This document shows positions 1-9,758 of a stretch of 64,000 nucleotides of DNA, one piece after another. The stretch spans positions 124,001 to 188,000 of the forward strand of contig CAWGCJ010000008.1 in assembly GCA_963821095.1 (NCBI GenBank), written 5' to 3'. The notes beneath the pieces were generated by a model. That model was not told where the DNA came from and searched no databases. It worked only from the letters and a program-made list of their open reading frames with translations. Numbering within the stretch: the first letter of the stretch is position 1; every line of letters starts with the position of its first letter. The position numbers were made by a program, and so were the translations under genes. The DNA comes from CAVPHV01 sp963821095 (GTDB lineage Bacteria; Actinomycetota; Acidimicrobiia; Spongiisociales; UBA5794).

Positions 1-810
1 GCGATCTCTTCGAGGCCGATGTTGTGGATGTCGAGCGGTGCCAGGTCGAGCGACGTGTGGCGGCGGATGGCGCCTGCGTACGCCTCGCCGCCGTCGGGGA
101 GCCACACGAGTCCGGTGCGCTCCGGTGGGCGGGACTTCTCCAGCACCTCGTTCCACAGGGTGGCGCGGTATGCGGCGTAGCCCGGTCGCACCGATTCGAC
201 GACCTGCTCTTGTGAGCCGGTCCCGCCATGCGGCGGTCTGGTCGTCGGTGAAGTCCGGCGGCGGAGTGAGGTTGATGAATGGGTCGGTGGCGAGGTCGCT
301 GGCGAGATAGTCGTCGATCTGGGCCATGGCCTTTTGGACCGAGATGGCCGGTGGGGTTCGGTCCCGGGCGATGCCCTGGCGCAGCCGTTTGAGCGCCTGG
401 TCGAACGTGGTGCCGAGCCGCGACCACTTGACGACGATGGCATCGGCGACCTCGGCGGTCGGAACCGTGATCTGGCCGACCAACTGCAGCAGTTCAACGT
501 GGAGTCCGCTCGAGGGGTCGACGGCGAACTCGGCGAAGCGGGAACGTAACTCCGTGGCTGCGCCGGCGGCCTCCTCCATCATGACGGCCCTGGTGACCTG
601 TTCATCGGCGGTGAGGGTTGCCGGGTCGATGGTCTCGGCTGCGGCGGTGACCGCATCGAGCCGTTCGATGAACTCGTCCTCGGCAGCGCGGGTCAGGTCC
701 TCCATCTCGGCGGCACGTCGATAGTCACCGATGAAGAGCCCGGTGGTTGGGCTGCGCTCCAGTTCGAGTTCCCAGTACTCGTCGGCGAGTCTCGCCAGTG
801 TCTCATTCAT
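1..810 (-). pseudogene. DUF885 family hydrolase, 3'-truncated by window edge and frameshifted
   Basis: This is the N-terminal part of a DUF885-type (predicted zinc-dependent, M1/M32-like) peptidase. It starts at the ATG at 810-808 (MNETLARLADEYWELELE) and aligns along its length with the next gene, which starts MNEELQRLGEEYWEYSLE. The reading frame is good from 810 to about 215. There a one-base indel, near the Q-E-Q-V-V-E-S segment, moves the continuation (ESVRPGYAAYRATLWNEV) into another frame that stays open to the window edge. The catalytic HExxxxHH region lies outside the window. Whether the frameshift is real decay or a sequencing error cannot be told from one sequence. The paralogue downstream is intact. 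Confidence 0.8.
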
Positions 811-890
811 GCTCGGTCCACCCCTTGTCGACTCCGCGCCCAAGTATCCCCGATCTAGGCGGCGAGCGCATCTGGGGCGGGGCCGATCGG

Positions 891-2555
891 CTAGGCGGCG
901 CCCGACCACTCTCGAACCATGCGGCCCAGCGTCTCCAGTGGAACCATGCCCGAACCGAGCACCGTGTCGTGGAAGCCCTTGATGTCGAAGTTGGAGCCCA
1001 TGGCGGCCTCGGCCGCGGCCCGCAGTTCCAGGATCTCGAGCCGGCCGATCATGTAGGCAAGGGCCTGTCCGGGCATCCCAATGTAACGGTCGACCTCGCC
1101 CTCGATGGTCGCCATACTGAGCGGGGAGTGGTCGGCGAAATACTGGATCGCTTCGTCCCGGCTCCATCCGAGCGCATGCAGGCCGGTGTCGACGACGAGG
1201 CGGCCGGCCCGCAGCGAGTCGGCGGACAACATGCCCATCCGCTCGAGGTCACTGGTGAAGAGTCCCATCTCATCGGCGAGCCGCTCGGTATAGAGGCCCC
1301 AGCCCTCGGCGTACGCCGTGACACCTTCGTGCTTGCGGAACTCGGGGATCCCCTCGAGTTCCTGGGCAATGGCGAGTTGCAGATGATGACCGGGGATACC
1401 TTCGTGAAAGGCCATCGACTCGATCTCGTACCGACCCCACGCTGTTGGGTCTGAGGTGTTGACGAAGAAGGTCCCCGGGCGCGACCCGTCGGTGGCGGGT
1501 GGGAAGTAGAACGCCAGCGGTCCGGACGGGGTCTCCGAGACAAGGCAGTCAGCCTGGGGAAGCCGGCCGAACCAGTCGCCCATTGCGGCCTTGGCCTTGG
1601 CCATCGCCGCCTCCGATGCGGCGACGATTTCGGGGCCGTTGTCGAAGTGCAGTTCGGGATCGTCACGCAACCTGGCGTAGATCTCAGAGAGGTCGCTAGT
1701 GCCGAGCACGGCCTCGCCGAGCACCCGGTACTCCCCGTCGAGGCGGGCGATTTGCTGGCGCCCGATTTCGTGGATCTCGCGGGGGTCCATCGGCAGCGAG
1801 GTGTGGCGATAGACGTAGCGGGCATAGGTGGCTTCGCCGTCGGGCAGCCAATACAGGCCGGGTTTGTCGACAGGGCGGGCCGCAGGGCGGACCTCGTTGG
1901 CGATCACGTCGCGGTAACGCTGGTAGGCGGGCCTGATCGATTCGATGATGGCATCGAGCAGTTGGTCCTTCCATTTCGCTACGGCGGCTGCGTCGAAAGC
2001 GGCGGGGGCCCGCACGTTGAGCAGCACGTCTTCGGCGGGGGAGGAATCGAGATAGGCGTCGAGTTGTGCAACCGTCTTGTCGACCATCAGGTCGGTCGGG
2101 GTCCGCCCACGGGCGACGCCCTCGCGGAGCCGCTCGGTCATCTGATCGAAGAACGGACCAAGGGCGTGGTACTTGGCCACCAATGCCTCGGCGTGTTCCG
2201 GCAACTCGATGGGGAGCTGCGGCACGATCACCGGCAACATCGCCTGGAAGCCCATCGCCGGGTTGACGGCGAGTTCGGCCGGCCGGGTTTCCTCGGTTTC
2301 CGCTTCGGTCCGGGCCGTGAAGATCAAGACCTCACGGGTCACCTGCTCGTCCGGGGTGAGCCAGGCGGGATCGATCGCTTCGGCGGCATCGGCAAAGGCT
2401 CGCAGGCGTGCAATGTGGGCGTCCTCAGCGGGGCGGGAGGCGTCCTCCATGCGGTCGTCGTAGCGGTGGTCGCCCAGCATCAATGCGGTAGTGGGTCCGA
2501 CCTCGAGGCTGTACTCCCAGTACTCCTCACCCAGCCGTTGCAGTTCCTCGTTCAC
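891..2555 (-). CDS. DUF885 domain-containing hydrolase (554 aa)
   Basis: This is a full-length DUF885 protein. The family is annotated as predicted zinc-dependent carboxypeptidase-like hydrolases, with substrate unknown for most members. The diagnostic metal-binding motif is AFHEGIPGHHLQLA, followed some 25 residues on by TAYAEGWGLYTERL, whose Glu is the expected third ligand. There is no signal peptide, so it is probably cytoplasmic. It lies 80 bp downstream of a paralogue on the same strand, so the two form a tandem duplicate pair. The start MNEELQRLGEEYWEY matches that of the paralogue. Length is normal for the family. Confidence 0.87.
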   Translation of the reverse strand: MNEELQRLGEEYWEYSLEVGPTTALMLGDHRYDDRMEDASRPAEDAHIARLRAFADAAEAIDPAWLTPDEQVTREVLIFTARTEAETEETRPAELAVNPAMGFQAMLPVIVPQLPIELPEHAEALVAKYHALGPFFDQMTERLREGVARGRTPTDLMVDKTVAQLDAYLDSSPAEDVLLNVRAPAAFDAAAVAKWKDQLLDAIIESIRPAYQRYRDVIANEVRPAARPVDKPGLYWLPDGEATYARYVYRHTSLPMDPREIHEIGRQQIARLDGEYRVLGEAVLGTSDLSEIYARLRDDPELHFDNGPEIVAASEAAMAKAKAAMGDWFGRLPQADCLVSETPSGPLAFYFPPATDGSRPGTFFVNTSDPTAWGRYEIESMAFHEGIPGHHLQLAIAQELEGIPEFRKHEGVTAYAEGWGLYTERLADEMGLFTSDLERMGMLSADSLRAGRLVVDTGLHALGWSRDEAIQYFADHSPLSMATIEGEVDRYIGMPGQALAYMIGRLEILELRAAAEAAMGSNFDIKGFHDTVLGSGMVPLETLGRMVREWSGAA

Positions 2556-2603
2556 AGAATCTCCGTTGCTCGTTGCAACGCCGGAGGATACCCGGGTGGG
2601 AGA

Positions 2604-3416
2604 TCACCATTCGCAGCCGGTCTTGTTCTCGAAGAGGGGCCGAGCCAGGATGCGGTACGAGACATCCTCGTAGTCCCAGAACGTCATTTGGTCGGCGTCG
2701 GCAAAAACGGCGAGCGCAGCTGTGGCGTCGTCGCCTTCGAGGACCGTGCACGAAACGTCGAAGTCGGCGACCTCAGGGAGGTCGGCGGGACTCGCCGCCA
2801 GTGGCCAGGGCTCGAGCGTGGCCCCCGGCTCGTCTTCGTCGACAAAGCTCAGTGTGGCAAGTACCTGAACCCGATCGGCAACGTATTCGCCGGCTGAGGG
2901 CGACTCGACGCTGAGCACGTCGAGCGTGTCGAAGAGGGTCCGCATCGCGGCGGCCTGTGAGTCGGAGTTCTCGACGATGCCGAGGGCGTAGACCGCATAG
3001 CGATGAGTGCCGTTGTCGTCGTAGTAGTAGGCGACGGCGTCGGAGGCATCGGCAACGTTGGCCGATGCGTCGCTGTTGTATTCGTCGTCGATGGATGGAA
3101 GGCCGATGTCGTCAACGATGGCCAGGACGTCGGCCATGGCGGCGTCTCCGATGTTGACCTGCAGCATCGAGGGAAGCATGGGCCCGGGGAAGATGGCCGG
3201 CTGCGGACCTTGGGAGACGAGGCGACCGTCGGCGTAGAGGGTGTGCTGCGGCATCTGGTTGAGGATGAACTCGACCGGGGCAAAACCGCCCTCGTAGGCG
3301 GTCTGCAGGATGATGGTGTCTCCGTCGTCTGGCAGCGTGGCGGTGGTGTCTTCGTCGCTGCCACAGGCAACGGCGAGGAGTCCAATTGCGGCGGTCAGGG
3401 CGATGAGTTTTCGCAT
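2604..3416 (-). CDS. Secreted lipoprotein of unknown function (270 aa)
   Basis: The N-terminus MRKLIALTAAIGLLAVACGSD is a bacterial lipoprotein signal, with lipobox LAVAC and Cys18 as the expected lipidated residue, so the protein should be anchored on the outer face of the membrane. The mature part is acidic and has no motif I recognise. It holds four or more Cys residues that could form disulphides in the C-terminal half. It is transcribed in the same direction as, and just upstream of, the DUF885 genes. No function is assigned. Confidence 0.75.
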   Translation of the reverse strand: MRKLIALTAAIGLLAVACGSDEDTTATLPDDGDTIILQTAYEGGFAPVEFILNQMPQHTLYADGRLVSQGPQPAIFPGPMLPSMLQVNIGDAAMADVLAIVDDIGLPSIDDEYNSDASANVADASDAVAYYYDDNGTHRYAVYALGIVENSDSQAAAMRTLFDTLDVLSVESPSAGEYVADRVQVLATLSFVDEDEPGATLEPWPLAASPADLPEVADFDVSCTVLEGDDATAALAVFADADQMTFWDYEDVSYRILARPLFENKTGCEW

Positions 3417-3481
3417 GGGGATATGACGGTAGGAGACGACGGGCTGGTTCCGGCGGACCTCTGACGGAATATGCTGGCCCC

Positions 3482-4466
3482 ATGGATGCCACTACACCTT
3501 TGCGTTGGGGAATCATGGGCACCGGCGACATCGCCGGAACGATGACGGAGACCTTGCACAGCATGGGATCACCGGTCGTCGCCGTCGGTTCCGGCTCGGC
3601 GGAGCGCTCCGAGGCTTTCGCCGCGCAGTTTGGGATACCTCATGCCGTCGGTTCGCACCAGGCGGTGGCTGAGGTCGACGACGTTGACATCGTGTACGTC
3701 GCCACCACGCACGATCGGCACTACCAGAACGTGCTTGATGCCGTGGCCGGCGGTAAGGCCGTGCTCTGCGAGAAGGCCATTGCGCTCAATGCCCGGCAGG
3801 CAGCCGAGATGTATGGCGCGGCCGCGACGGCCGGCGTGGTGTTGATGGAGGCGATGTGGATGCGGTTCTGTCCGTTCATCGTCTCCCTCGATGAATTCAT
3901 CGCCGACGGTGCCATCGGCGAGGTCACCGACGTCGAGGTCTTCTTCGGGTACGTTCCGCCGGAGAGCCGACGCTGGACCGATCGCAGTCTCGGGGGCGGA
4001 GCGCTGCTCGACCTCGGGGTCTACTCGCTCAGCCTGGTGCATCACGTGCTTGGGTCGCCGACGAGCTTTGAGGCGATGGCGCAACTGGATGGCGGGGTCG
4101 ATGTCGACGTACGAGTGATCTCGCACCATGGAAGAGAGGCATCGGCCACCGCCGGGGCAACGTTCCTATCCGATCCGACCAACGAAGCCGTTGTCGGCGG
4201 TCGTGAAGGCCGATTGCGGATTCACGCTCCCTTCCATCACTCGCCGACCATCACACTGGAGCGTCGGGGCGACGTGGTGGCGACGTACGACACCAGCTTC
4301 GCCGGCCACGGGTTCCGCTTCGAGGTTGCTGAGATGGAGCGCTGCTGTCGCCGCCGGCCTCACCGAGAGTCCGCTGCGGCCCGCCGCCGACACGCTCGCG
4401 GTGATGGAGTGGATGGATGCGATCCGGGCGCAGGTCGGAGTGGTCTTCCCCGGAGAAGGCGGATGA
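3482..4466 (+). pseudogene. Gfo/Idh/MocA family NAD(P)-dependent oxidoreductase, one frameshift
   Basis: The N-terminal Rossmann fold is clear: WGIMGTGDIAGTMTETL is the GxGxxG segment, ATTHDRHYQNVLDAVAGGKAVLCEKAIALN carries the EKP-like catalytic segment (here EKA), and GGGALLDLGVYSLSLVHHVLG is the typical C-terminal domain start. Near 4345 a single extra base in GAGCGCTGCTGTCGCC shifts the frame. The true C-terminus (GLTESPLRPAADTLAVMEWM) continues in another frame to the TGA at 4464-4466. In the shifted frame the gene appears fused to the next one, which is an artefact. The stop overlaps the next start as ATGA, so the pair is translationally coupled. Confidence 0.85.
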
Positions 4467-5476
4467 AGCCTCGGGTCGTCGTGGCCCCAGACTTCCGGAC
4501 GATGCCCGAGGTGTTCGACCCGCCGACGCTGGCTCGTCTCGCGGACTTGGCGGAGGTGGTGTGGGGCCGCGACGGCCCGATGCCGCAAGAGAAGTACGTT
4601 GCAGCCCTGGCCGACGCCACCGCGGTGATCTTTGGAACCTGGCACTACGGGCGAGATTCGATCAGGCAGGCCGGCGATAGCTTGCGGTACCTGTTCGAGG
4701 TCGCCGGAAGCCACCACCACCCGGATCTCGACTACGCGACCTGCTTCGAGCGGGGGATTGCGGTTGGGAGTTGTGCCCCGGCGTTTGGACCGGCCGTCGC
4801 CGAGATGGCCCTGGCATTGACGTTGGACGCCGCCCGTCTGGTGAGCGAGGGCGATAGGGCATTCCGAGCGGGCGAGGAGCGGTGGCTCCACGCCGGCAAC
4901 GAGGGCGCGGTGACCCTGTACGGCAAGACGTTCGGCTTCCTCGGCGCCGGAGGGTTGTCGGGGAGTCTGCAGTCGCTACTGGAACCGTTCGGCGGGCGGT
5001 TCATCGCCTACGACCCGTGGCTGGTACCCGAGCACCTCGCCGAACGTGAGATCGAGGCGGTCGGGTTGGAGGATCTGTTCGAGCGGAGTGATGTGGTCTA
5101 TGTGCTGGCAATACCGACCCCGGAGAACCACGAACTCGTGTCGCGCGAGTTGATGGAGAAGCTCGGTCCGACGGACATCCTGGCGGTGATCAGCCGATGC
5201 CACCTGGTCGACTTCGAGGCGATGACGGATCTGGTCCTCGAAGGCCGCTTCCGGCTGGCGATCGATGTGTATCCGAACGAGCCATTGGATCGGAACCACC
5301 GGATCCGCACTGCCTCCAATGCGGTCTTCAGCGCCCACCGCGCCGGTGCGATCCCGGAAGCCCTCCACGAGATCGGCCGGATGGCGGTCGACGACCTCGA
5401 GTCGGTGCTGGCGGGCAACAAACCAACCCGCCTCCAATACGCCACCCCAGAGATGATGGACCGACTGCGCGCCTGA
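4463..5476 (+). CDS. D-isomer-specific 2-hydroxyacid dehydrogenase family protein (337 aa)
   Basis: The protein is a two-domain NAD-binding dehydrogenase. The nucleotide-binding region starts at about residue 155 with TFGFLGAGGLSGSLQSLLEPFGG, although the second Gly positions are altered. LAIPTPENHELVSRELMEKL and VISRCHLVDFEAMTDLVLEGRFRLAIDVYPNEPL correspond to the catalytic Arg and Glu segments, and FSAHRAGAIPEA supplies the catalytic His. The ATG at 4463 overlaps the stop of the Gfo/Idh/MocA gene by 4 bp. That gives a two-gene oxidoreductase operon, probably acting on a sugar or polyol acid. The substrate is unknown. Confidence 0.85.
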   Translation: MKPRVVVAPDFRTMPEVFDPPTLARLADLAEVVWGRDGPMPQEKYVAALADATAVIFGTWHYGRDSIRQAGDSLRYLFEVAGSHHHPDLDYATCFERGIAVGSCAPAFGPAVAEMALALTLDAARLVSEGDRAFRAGEERWLHAGNEGAVTLYGKTFGFLGAGGLSGSLQSLLEPFGGRFIAYDPWLVPEHLAEREIEAVGLEDLFERSDVVYVLAIPTPENHELVSRELMEKLGPTDILAVISRCHLVDFEAMTDLVLEGRFRLAIDVYPNEPLDRNHRIRTASNAVFSAHRAGAIPEALHEIGRMAVDDLESVLAGNKPTRLQYATPEMMDRLRA

Positions 5477-5599
5477 CGAGGGTTTTGGCGTACACCAGCG
5501 ACACCGGTGTCGCTGAGATCCGCCAGAACCCTTTTGGCTTTCGGAAGGTCCGAGGTGGGACTACCGTTGTGGCCCGCACGCTCGAACTGCGCGATGCAG

Positions 5600-5703
<104 letters not shown>

Positions 5704-5750
5704 CGGCGCGTAGTGGGTGTTGCCGGTGATCAGGCGGCGGCGACCGTCTC

Positions 5751-5772
5751 GGGAGCCATTCTCGGGAGCCAT
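5751..5772 (+). promoter_or_regulatory. Candidate integrase arm-type sites, left arm
   Basis: Two direct copies of GGGAGCCAT with 13-bp periodicity (5751 and 5764) lie 48 bp inside the left att core. The same word occurs twice about 106 bp inside the right core (22332, 22344). Paired short direct repeats inside both ends of an element are typical of lambda-type integrase arm sites. The role is inferred from geometry only. Confidence 0.5.
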
Positions 5773-5786
5773 CCTCGATCCGGCGC

Positions 5787-6467
5787 TCAGTTCTGGAAGC
5801 GGTTCTCGATCTCCAAGCGCAACGCTCGCCTCACGGAGGGACGAGATTGCGCGTCCTTAAGCCGGTCCTGCTGTCGTGTGCCGGTCCCATCATCGCTGCG
5901 GATCCACTCATGGAAAGCAGATGCGGCGTCTTCGATTGTCATTCCAACGTCTATCGCCGCTTCGATCCACGTCTCCTCAAGGTCGACCTCCTCGAACACC
6001 GGAGCGAAGAGTTGATTCAAGTGAGCTGTTGGGGCCTCGAACCGCGTGAAGTACCAGATCATGCGCTGCTGAAGGAGGTTCACCCCGCGGACGCTCAAGC
6101 AAGCGAGCCTATGAGACGCCCTGAGAACCGCTGTGTCTACCATGCCGATCAGATCGAATCGAACGACTTGGAAGCCGATCTCAAGACCCGGTAGAGGAAT
6201 GCGATCTCTGGGGCACGATGCCCAGGCGATCTGATCACTCGGCTCCACCTTGGCGACGTGAAGTGCCGGGATCATGTTCACGCCATCTGTCGTCATCGAG
6301 CACGGATGCGTGACGATCATCCCGAGGCTCGGTTCGCTGGCTACACCCGGAATCAGGATGTCGGCCATAACATCGCCGGTCAAGAGCCGTCGACCAATGA
6401 TGACCTTGTCGCCGCGCGCCAGGTAGAGGTCGTCCTCTGCAGCGGGCTGATCGAGGCGTCCTGGCAC
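5787..6467 (-). CDS. Hypothetical protein, third gene of a TIGR04255/HTH module (226 aa)
   Basis: The start is the GTG at 6467, which overlaps the TAG stop of the upstream HTH gene, so the two are translationally coupled. I do not recognise the family. The sequence begins with a basic segment (GDKVIIGRRLLTGDVMADILIPG) and has a mixed alpha/beta look, no membrane segment and an Arg-rich C-terminus. It is the last gene of a three-gene operon (TIGR04255 protein, HTH protein, this one) between attL and the integrase, so it is AICE cargo. A toxin or effector role is possible by position, but nothing in the sequence proves it. Confidence 0.65.
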   Translation of the reverse strand: MPGRLDQPAAEDDLYLARGDKVIIGRRLLTGDVMADILIPGVASEPSLGMIVTHPCSMTTDGVNMIPALHVAKVEPSDQIAWASCPRDRIPLPGLEIGFQVVRFDLIGMVDTAVLRASHRLACLSVRGVNLLQQRMIWYFTRFEAPTAHLNQLFAPVFEEVDLEETWIEAAIDVGMTIEDAASAFHEWIRSDDGTGTRQQDRLKDAQSRPSVRRALRLEIENRFQN

Positions 6468-7141
6468 TAGTCATCCGATTCTCGAGGGCGAAGCCCGAGT
6501 AGGCCATCGTTTGCCTCGAAGACTTCGAAGTCACCGCGGTACGTCGACCGCCAGTCGGGCTCAAACTCATCGAGGATTGACTCCGGATCGACACCGTGCT
6601 GCAGGGCGAGTCGGAACACGAGATCGTCTCGCCGTGCAGCCAGAAGATCGAGACCGCAGATCGGAACGTCCCCAATCACTGGCACTTCCAGCCAGCTTGC
6701 TGGATCGGCGATCATCGCCTTGTCCTCGAGCAACTCACACAGCGCGACCAGGCGGGCGATCTTGAGGCGATTCTCACCTGTCGCAGGCTCACCCAAACGC
6801 CACTTGCGAAGAGCAGGGACAGAGACCCCAACGAGCCGTGCTACGTCTCGCCAGGAGAAGCCAGCGTCACCGAGCATGTTGATCAGGTCGACGACGGGCC
6901 TCGCAGCTAGCTCTGCCGTGTGAGCTCTGAGCAGTTCATCGACGGTATCTGCGTGCAGTTGGTTGGTCTCAGTGTGGAGTTGGGTCGCGTCTTGGACGAG
7001 GAGGCTGGCTCGAGTACCGAGCCACGCAGCCTCATCTACAAGTTCCGCGATGGTTCGGGTCGGGGCGGGTTCGGTAACGACCTCTGTCACCGTCGCGGTA
7101 GCGTCTCCATGGCTGAACGGTCTAGCTTCGGCCTGTGTCAT
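6467..7141 (-). CDS. HTH protein of XRE/antitoxin type (224 aa)
   Basis: A helix-turn-helix is visible at about residues 95-125 (FSWRDVARLVGVSVPALRKW). It is preceded by a helical N-terminal region rich in Gln/Thr/His and followed by a C-terminal region (LLEDKAMIADPASWLEVPVIG) resembling the DUF2384-type partner domain of Xre/MbcA/ParS antitoxins. The start ATG overlaps the stop of the TIGR04255 gene as ATGA, and its own stop overlaps the next start. It is likely the regulator or antitoxin of the module and probably cytoplasmic. The similarity is judged by eye. Confidence 0.6.
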   Translation of the reverse strand: MTQAEARPFSHGDATATVTEVVTEPAPTRTIAELVDEAAWLGTRASLLVQDATQLHTETNQLHADTVDELLRAHTAELAARPVVDLINMLGDAGFSWRDVARLVGVSVPALRKWRLGEPATGENRLKIARLVALCELLEDKAMIADPASWLEVPVIGDVPICGLDLLAARRDDLVFRLALQHGVDPESILDEFEPDWRSTYRGDFEVFEANDGLLGLRPRESDD

Positions 7142-7942
7142 CCTGCATCTCCCTTCGCCATGAAGACTTCGTTGATAAGTCGTTCCGTGCCGACCGCCTT
7201 GAATAGTGCTGACAGAGGTTCATGGATCTTGTCGCACGCGCTAAGAACCTGTTCGGGGGTGAACTCGGGGACTCTCTCCTGCGGCGTCCATGCACCGTCC
7301 GAGTCCAGAAGGAAGAACAGACCAGCCTCGGGTGGGTGCAGTCGACGCGTCGGTCCATCGGGAGGGACGGCGTATCCCACCTGTGGCCCGTACCTCAATT
7401 TCACGGCGTAGCCAGCACCCGCGTGGTACACGGCCTCACCTTGCCACGTCCGCGGATGGAACCGCTCGGACCCCACCTTGACATCTGGTGCGAGCGGTAC
7501 GAGGAGGCCCTCGACGATCCAGTCTGTCCAGTCGCCCGGTGGCTCCGTTACCCCCGGGAACGTGGATCTCGTCGATGAACCGCATGCCTACGCGTTGGAT
7601 GCCATCGGGGCCCTGAACGTCAGTGACTGCGGAGATCACGCGTTCCGCCAGTTCCCGGTACTTCTCATATCCGTCGTATGTAGTCGTTTCCAGGACGAGA
7701 GCCTGATGGCTCACCACCAGAGCCGTTGTCCCGTCTCTGCTCGTGAGTCGCGGGAACTTCTGCTGGTCGATGACTGGGGGCGCTGTGCCGAATGTGATGG
7801 TTTGCTGCGTCACGTTGCCAGGGATTGGCAAGAGATCTCGGAGGGCTTTTCGAAAGCCACGGGTATCGACGGATTCGACAAGTTCTGGATACCGAACCTC
7901 GAGCGCCACCAGCACTAGGGGCGTGTTCGGAAAGACAGGCAC
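7138..7942 (-). pseudogene. TIGR04255 family protein, one homopolymer frameshift
   Basis: TIGR04255 is a sporadically distributed family of unknown function, often found in accessory islands. The N-terminal part reads VPVFPNTPLVLVALEVRYP and the middle has RVGMRFIDEIHVPG. The frame then breaks in a run of five G (about 7552 on the + strand). The C-terminal part resumes in another frame (TEPPGDWTDWIVEGLLVPLA, then VGSERFHPRTWQGEAVYHAG) to the stop at 7138. The probable start is the GTG at 7942, with AGGA six bases upstream. It is the first gene of the coupled three-gene cargo operon. Confidence 0.75.
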
Positions 7943-8036
7943 GGCTAATCCTGTCGCTAGCTGACAGCATGATGTAACTAAAAGTATAACTGAAGTGCGT
8001 ACTGGTGTGAAGACAGGTCTCGACACCGCGGGGGTT

Positions 8037-9231
8037 TCAGTTCGGTCCCGTGCCCTGTTTGTGGAATAGCACGTCGGTGATCGCCTCGGTCGCCTCCTGC
8101 TTCTCGGCGCCGATGAGGTGCCCGTAGACGTCCTTGGTGATGGCCACCGAGGCGTGGCCGAGCACCTCGGAGACGACCTACAGCGGCGTGCCCTGGGCGA
8201 GCATGATCGAGGCGGCGGAGTGGCGCAGCTCGTGAGGTGTCCAGTGCCCGAGGTCGGCTCGGGCGCATAGCCGGTGGAAGTAGTGGGCGAAGTTGTCGGG
8301 GTCGATCGGTGTGCCCTTCTTGGTCGTGAAGACGAGATCCGAATCCGGCCACGCCGGTCCGACGGCCAGTTGCTCCCGGGCCTGCCGGGCTCGATGCGCC
8401 CGAAGCAGCCCGTCGAGTGCCGGCGTCAGGTGGAGCGTCCTCCGTGAGCGCTTCGTCTTCAGGTCCCGAAGGACGAGGTGCGTGCGTCGTCCGCCATCCT
8501 CTTGCTGCTCGATCGGGATCCGTTCCCGACGAAGCTGACGGCGCACGTGGACCACGTCCAGAATCGAGGTCGATGTCCGACCAGGAGAGGCCGAGCGCCT
8601 CGCCACGTCGAAGCCCGAGTGTGAGCGTGATCGCATAGAGCGCTTCAAGCCGGTCGCCCCTTGGCGGCATCCAGCAGGCCTATCGCCTCGGCGATCGAGA
8701 GTGAGCGCCCCTCGGTACTGGCCGATTCGGGGAGGGTCGGACAGGGCGGCGACGTTGCGGACCAGCAAGCCCTTCCCGTTCCGCCTGGTGCAGCGCCGAG
8801 CGCAGCACGGTTCGCATGATCCGGATGCTGTTGGCGCTGTACCCGGCCTTCCGTTTGGCTGCCCACAGAGCGTTCACCTCGGACACCGACAGCTTGGTCA
8901 GGATCTTCGATCCGAGACCGGGCTTGAGGTGGAGGCGAACGGTGTCGGCGTAGTCCGAAGCAGTCGACTGTTCGACCCGTCCCGGCACACCCTCGATCCA
9001 CCGATCCAGATAGGCCCCCACCGTGAGACGACTCGTCGGGCTCTCCACTCCGGCGTCGAGGCGACGGCGGACCTCCTTGAGCTTGGCGATGACCTCGGCC
9101 TTCGTATCGCCCGACACCTTGATGCGTCGTCGGCGGCCATCCGGTGTGCGACCGAGCGAGATCGCTCCGCGCCACCGATCACCGTCCTGGTAGACGGAGT
9201 CCTCGCCCCAGCCTCGACGCCCCTTGGTCAC
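8037..9231 (-). pseudogene. int: AICE tyrosine recombinase (integrase), disrupted
   Basis: The N-terminal arm-binding and core-binding regions read well: GWGEDSVYQDGDRWRGAISL and the SAM-like region TVGAYLDRWIEGV. The catalytic pieces are spread over three frames: LRRGEALGLSW (first Arg), HELRHSAASIMLAQG (HxxR) and LGHASVAITKDVYGHL (His and nucleophilic Tyr). There are at least three frame changes between about 8575 and 8770. There is also an in-frame TAG at 8180-8178, where TPLxVVSEVLGH would otherwise continue, so the Tyr lies beyond the stop. The probable start is the GTG at 9231 with GGGGAGAA upstream. As read, it cannot make active integrase. Confidence 0.88.
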
Positions 9232-9456
9232 GGCTTCTCCCCTTGGCCGGGATCGCGCGGAGGGCCGTCCCGGCGGCCTCACGGGATGGGCGTTCGCCCA
9301 GGCTTCCACGGCGGCCGTCTCCCAGATCCGCCCCGAGGCGAGCTCGGCCACGGGGTCGGGGAAGTCGTCGTAGTCACGCACGAGCTGGCCCACCCGCTGC
9401 CGGCTGACACCGAGCATCGTGGCGATCTCGCTGAGCCCGACGAGGTGACTGGTCAT
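9232..9456 (-). CDS. AlpA/MerR-like HTH protein running in frame into int
   Basis: From the ATG at 9456 the reading frame encodes LVGLSEIATMLGVSRQRVGQ and then GRIWETAAVEAWANAHP. This is the layout of the small AlpA-like DNA-binding proteins found beside actinobacterial integrases. No stop separates it from the integrase, so as read it would form an N-terminal HTH fusion. The integrase nevertheless has its own GTG with a good ribosome site at the junction. That suggests two genes whose separating stop has been lost, or a true fusion with an internal start. An upstream extension to 9567 is also open. Confidence 0.5.
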
Positions 9457-9556
9457 GCGCACAACCATACCCGCTAACTCTTGACGGAGTAAAGCGTTAT
9501 CTCGGTCCCGCTGAGCTTCGCACGAGTCTCGGCTCGCCGTGTGACCGTTCATCAGC

Positions 9557-9748
9557 TCACGCTTCACACTCGGCCTCCTCGTGCTGAAGGTGCTGGATGA
9601 ACTCGACGAGAGCCTGTGCCGGCACCCGTCGGCTGGTGTCGATCTGCACCGTGGAGAGCCGACCCTGACCGATCAGCTCGTACAGCTTCGAGCGACTGAT
9701 GGAGAGCGCCTTGGCGGCTTCGCTTGGTGTGAGCAGCAATTTCTCCAT
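9557..9748 (-). CDS. xis: Excisionase-type HTH protein (63 aa)
   Basis: A small winged-HTH protein of the excisionase/HTH_17 type: LLTPSEAAKALSISRSKLYE for the HTH, then GRLSTVQIDTSRRVPAQALV for the wing and C-terminal helix. The ATG at 9748 has a very strong ribosome site (GGGAGGAG). It lies between rep and int, the standard xis position in pSAM2-type AICEs. It would direct excision together with Int. It is intact, although its partner integrase is broken. Confidence 0.85.
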   Translation of the reverse strand: MEKLLLTPSEAAKALSISRSKLYELIGQGRLSTVQIDTSRRVPAQALVEFIQHLQHEEAECEA

Positions 9749-9758
9749 GGCTCCTCCC

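Noticed and set aside
3482..5476. A 664-residue fusion of Gfo/Idh/MocA oxidoreductase with 2-hydroxyacid dehydrogenase
   Set aside because: The true C-terminus of the first protein and an ATGA overlap exist in another frame, so the fusion is produced by a one-base insertion near 4345.
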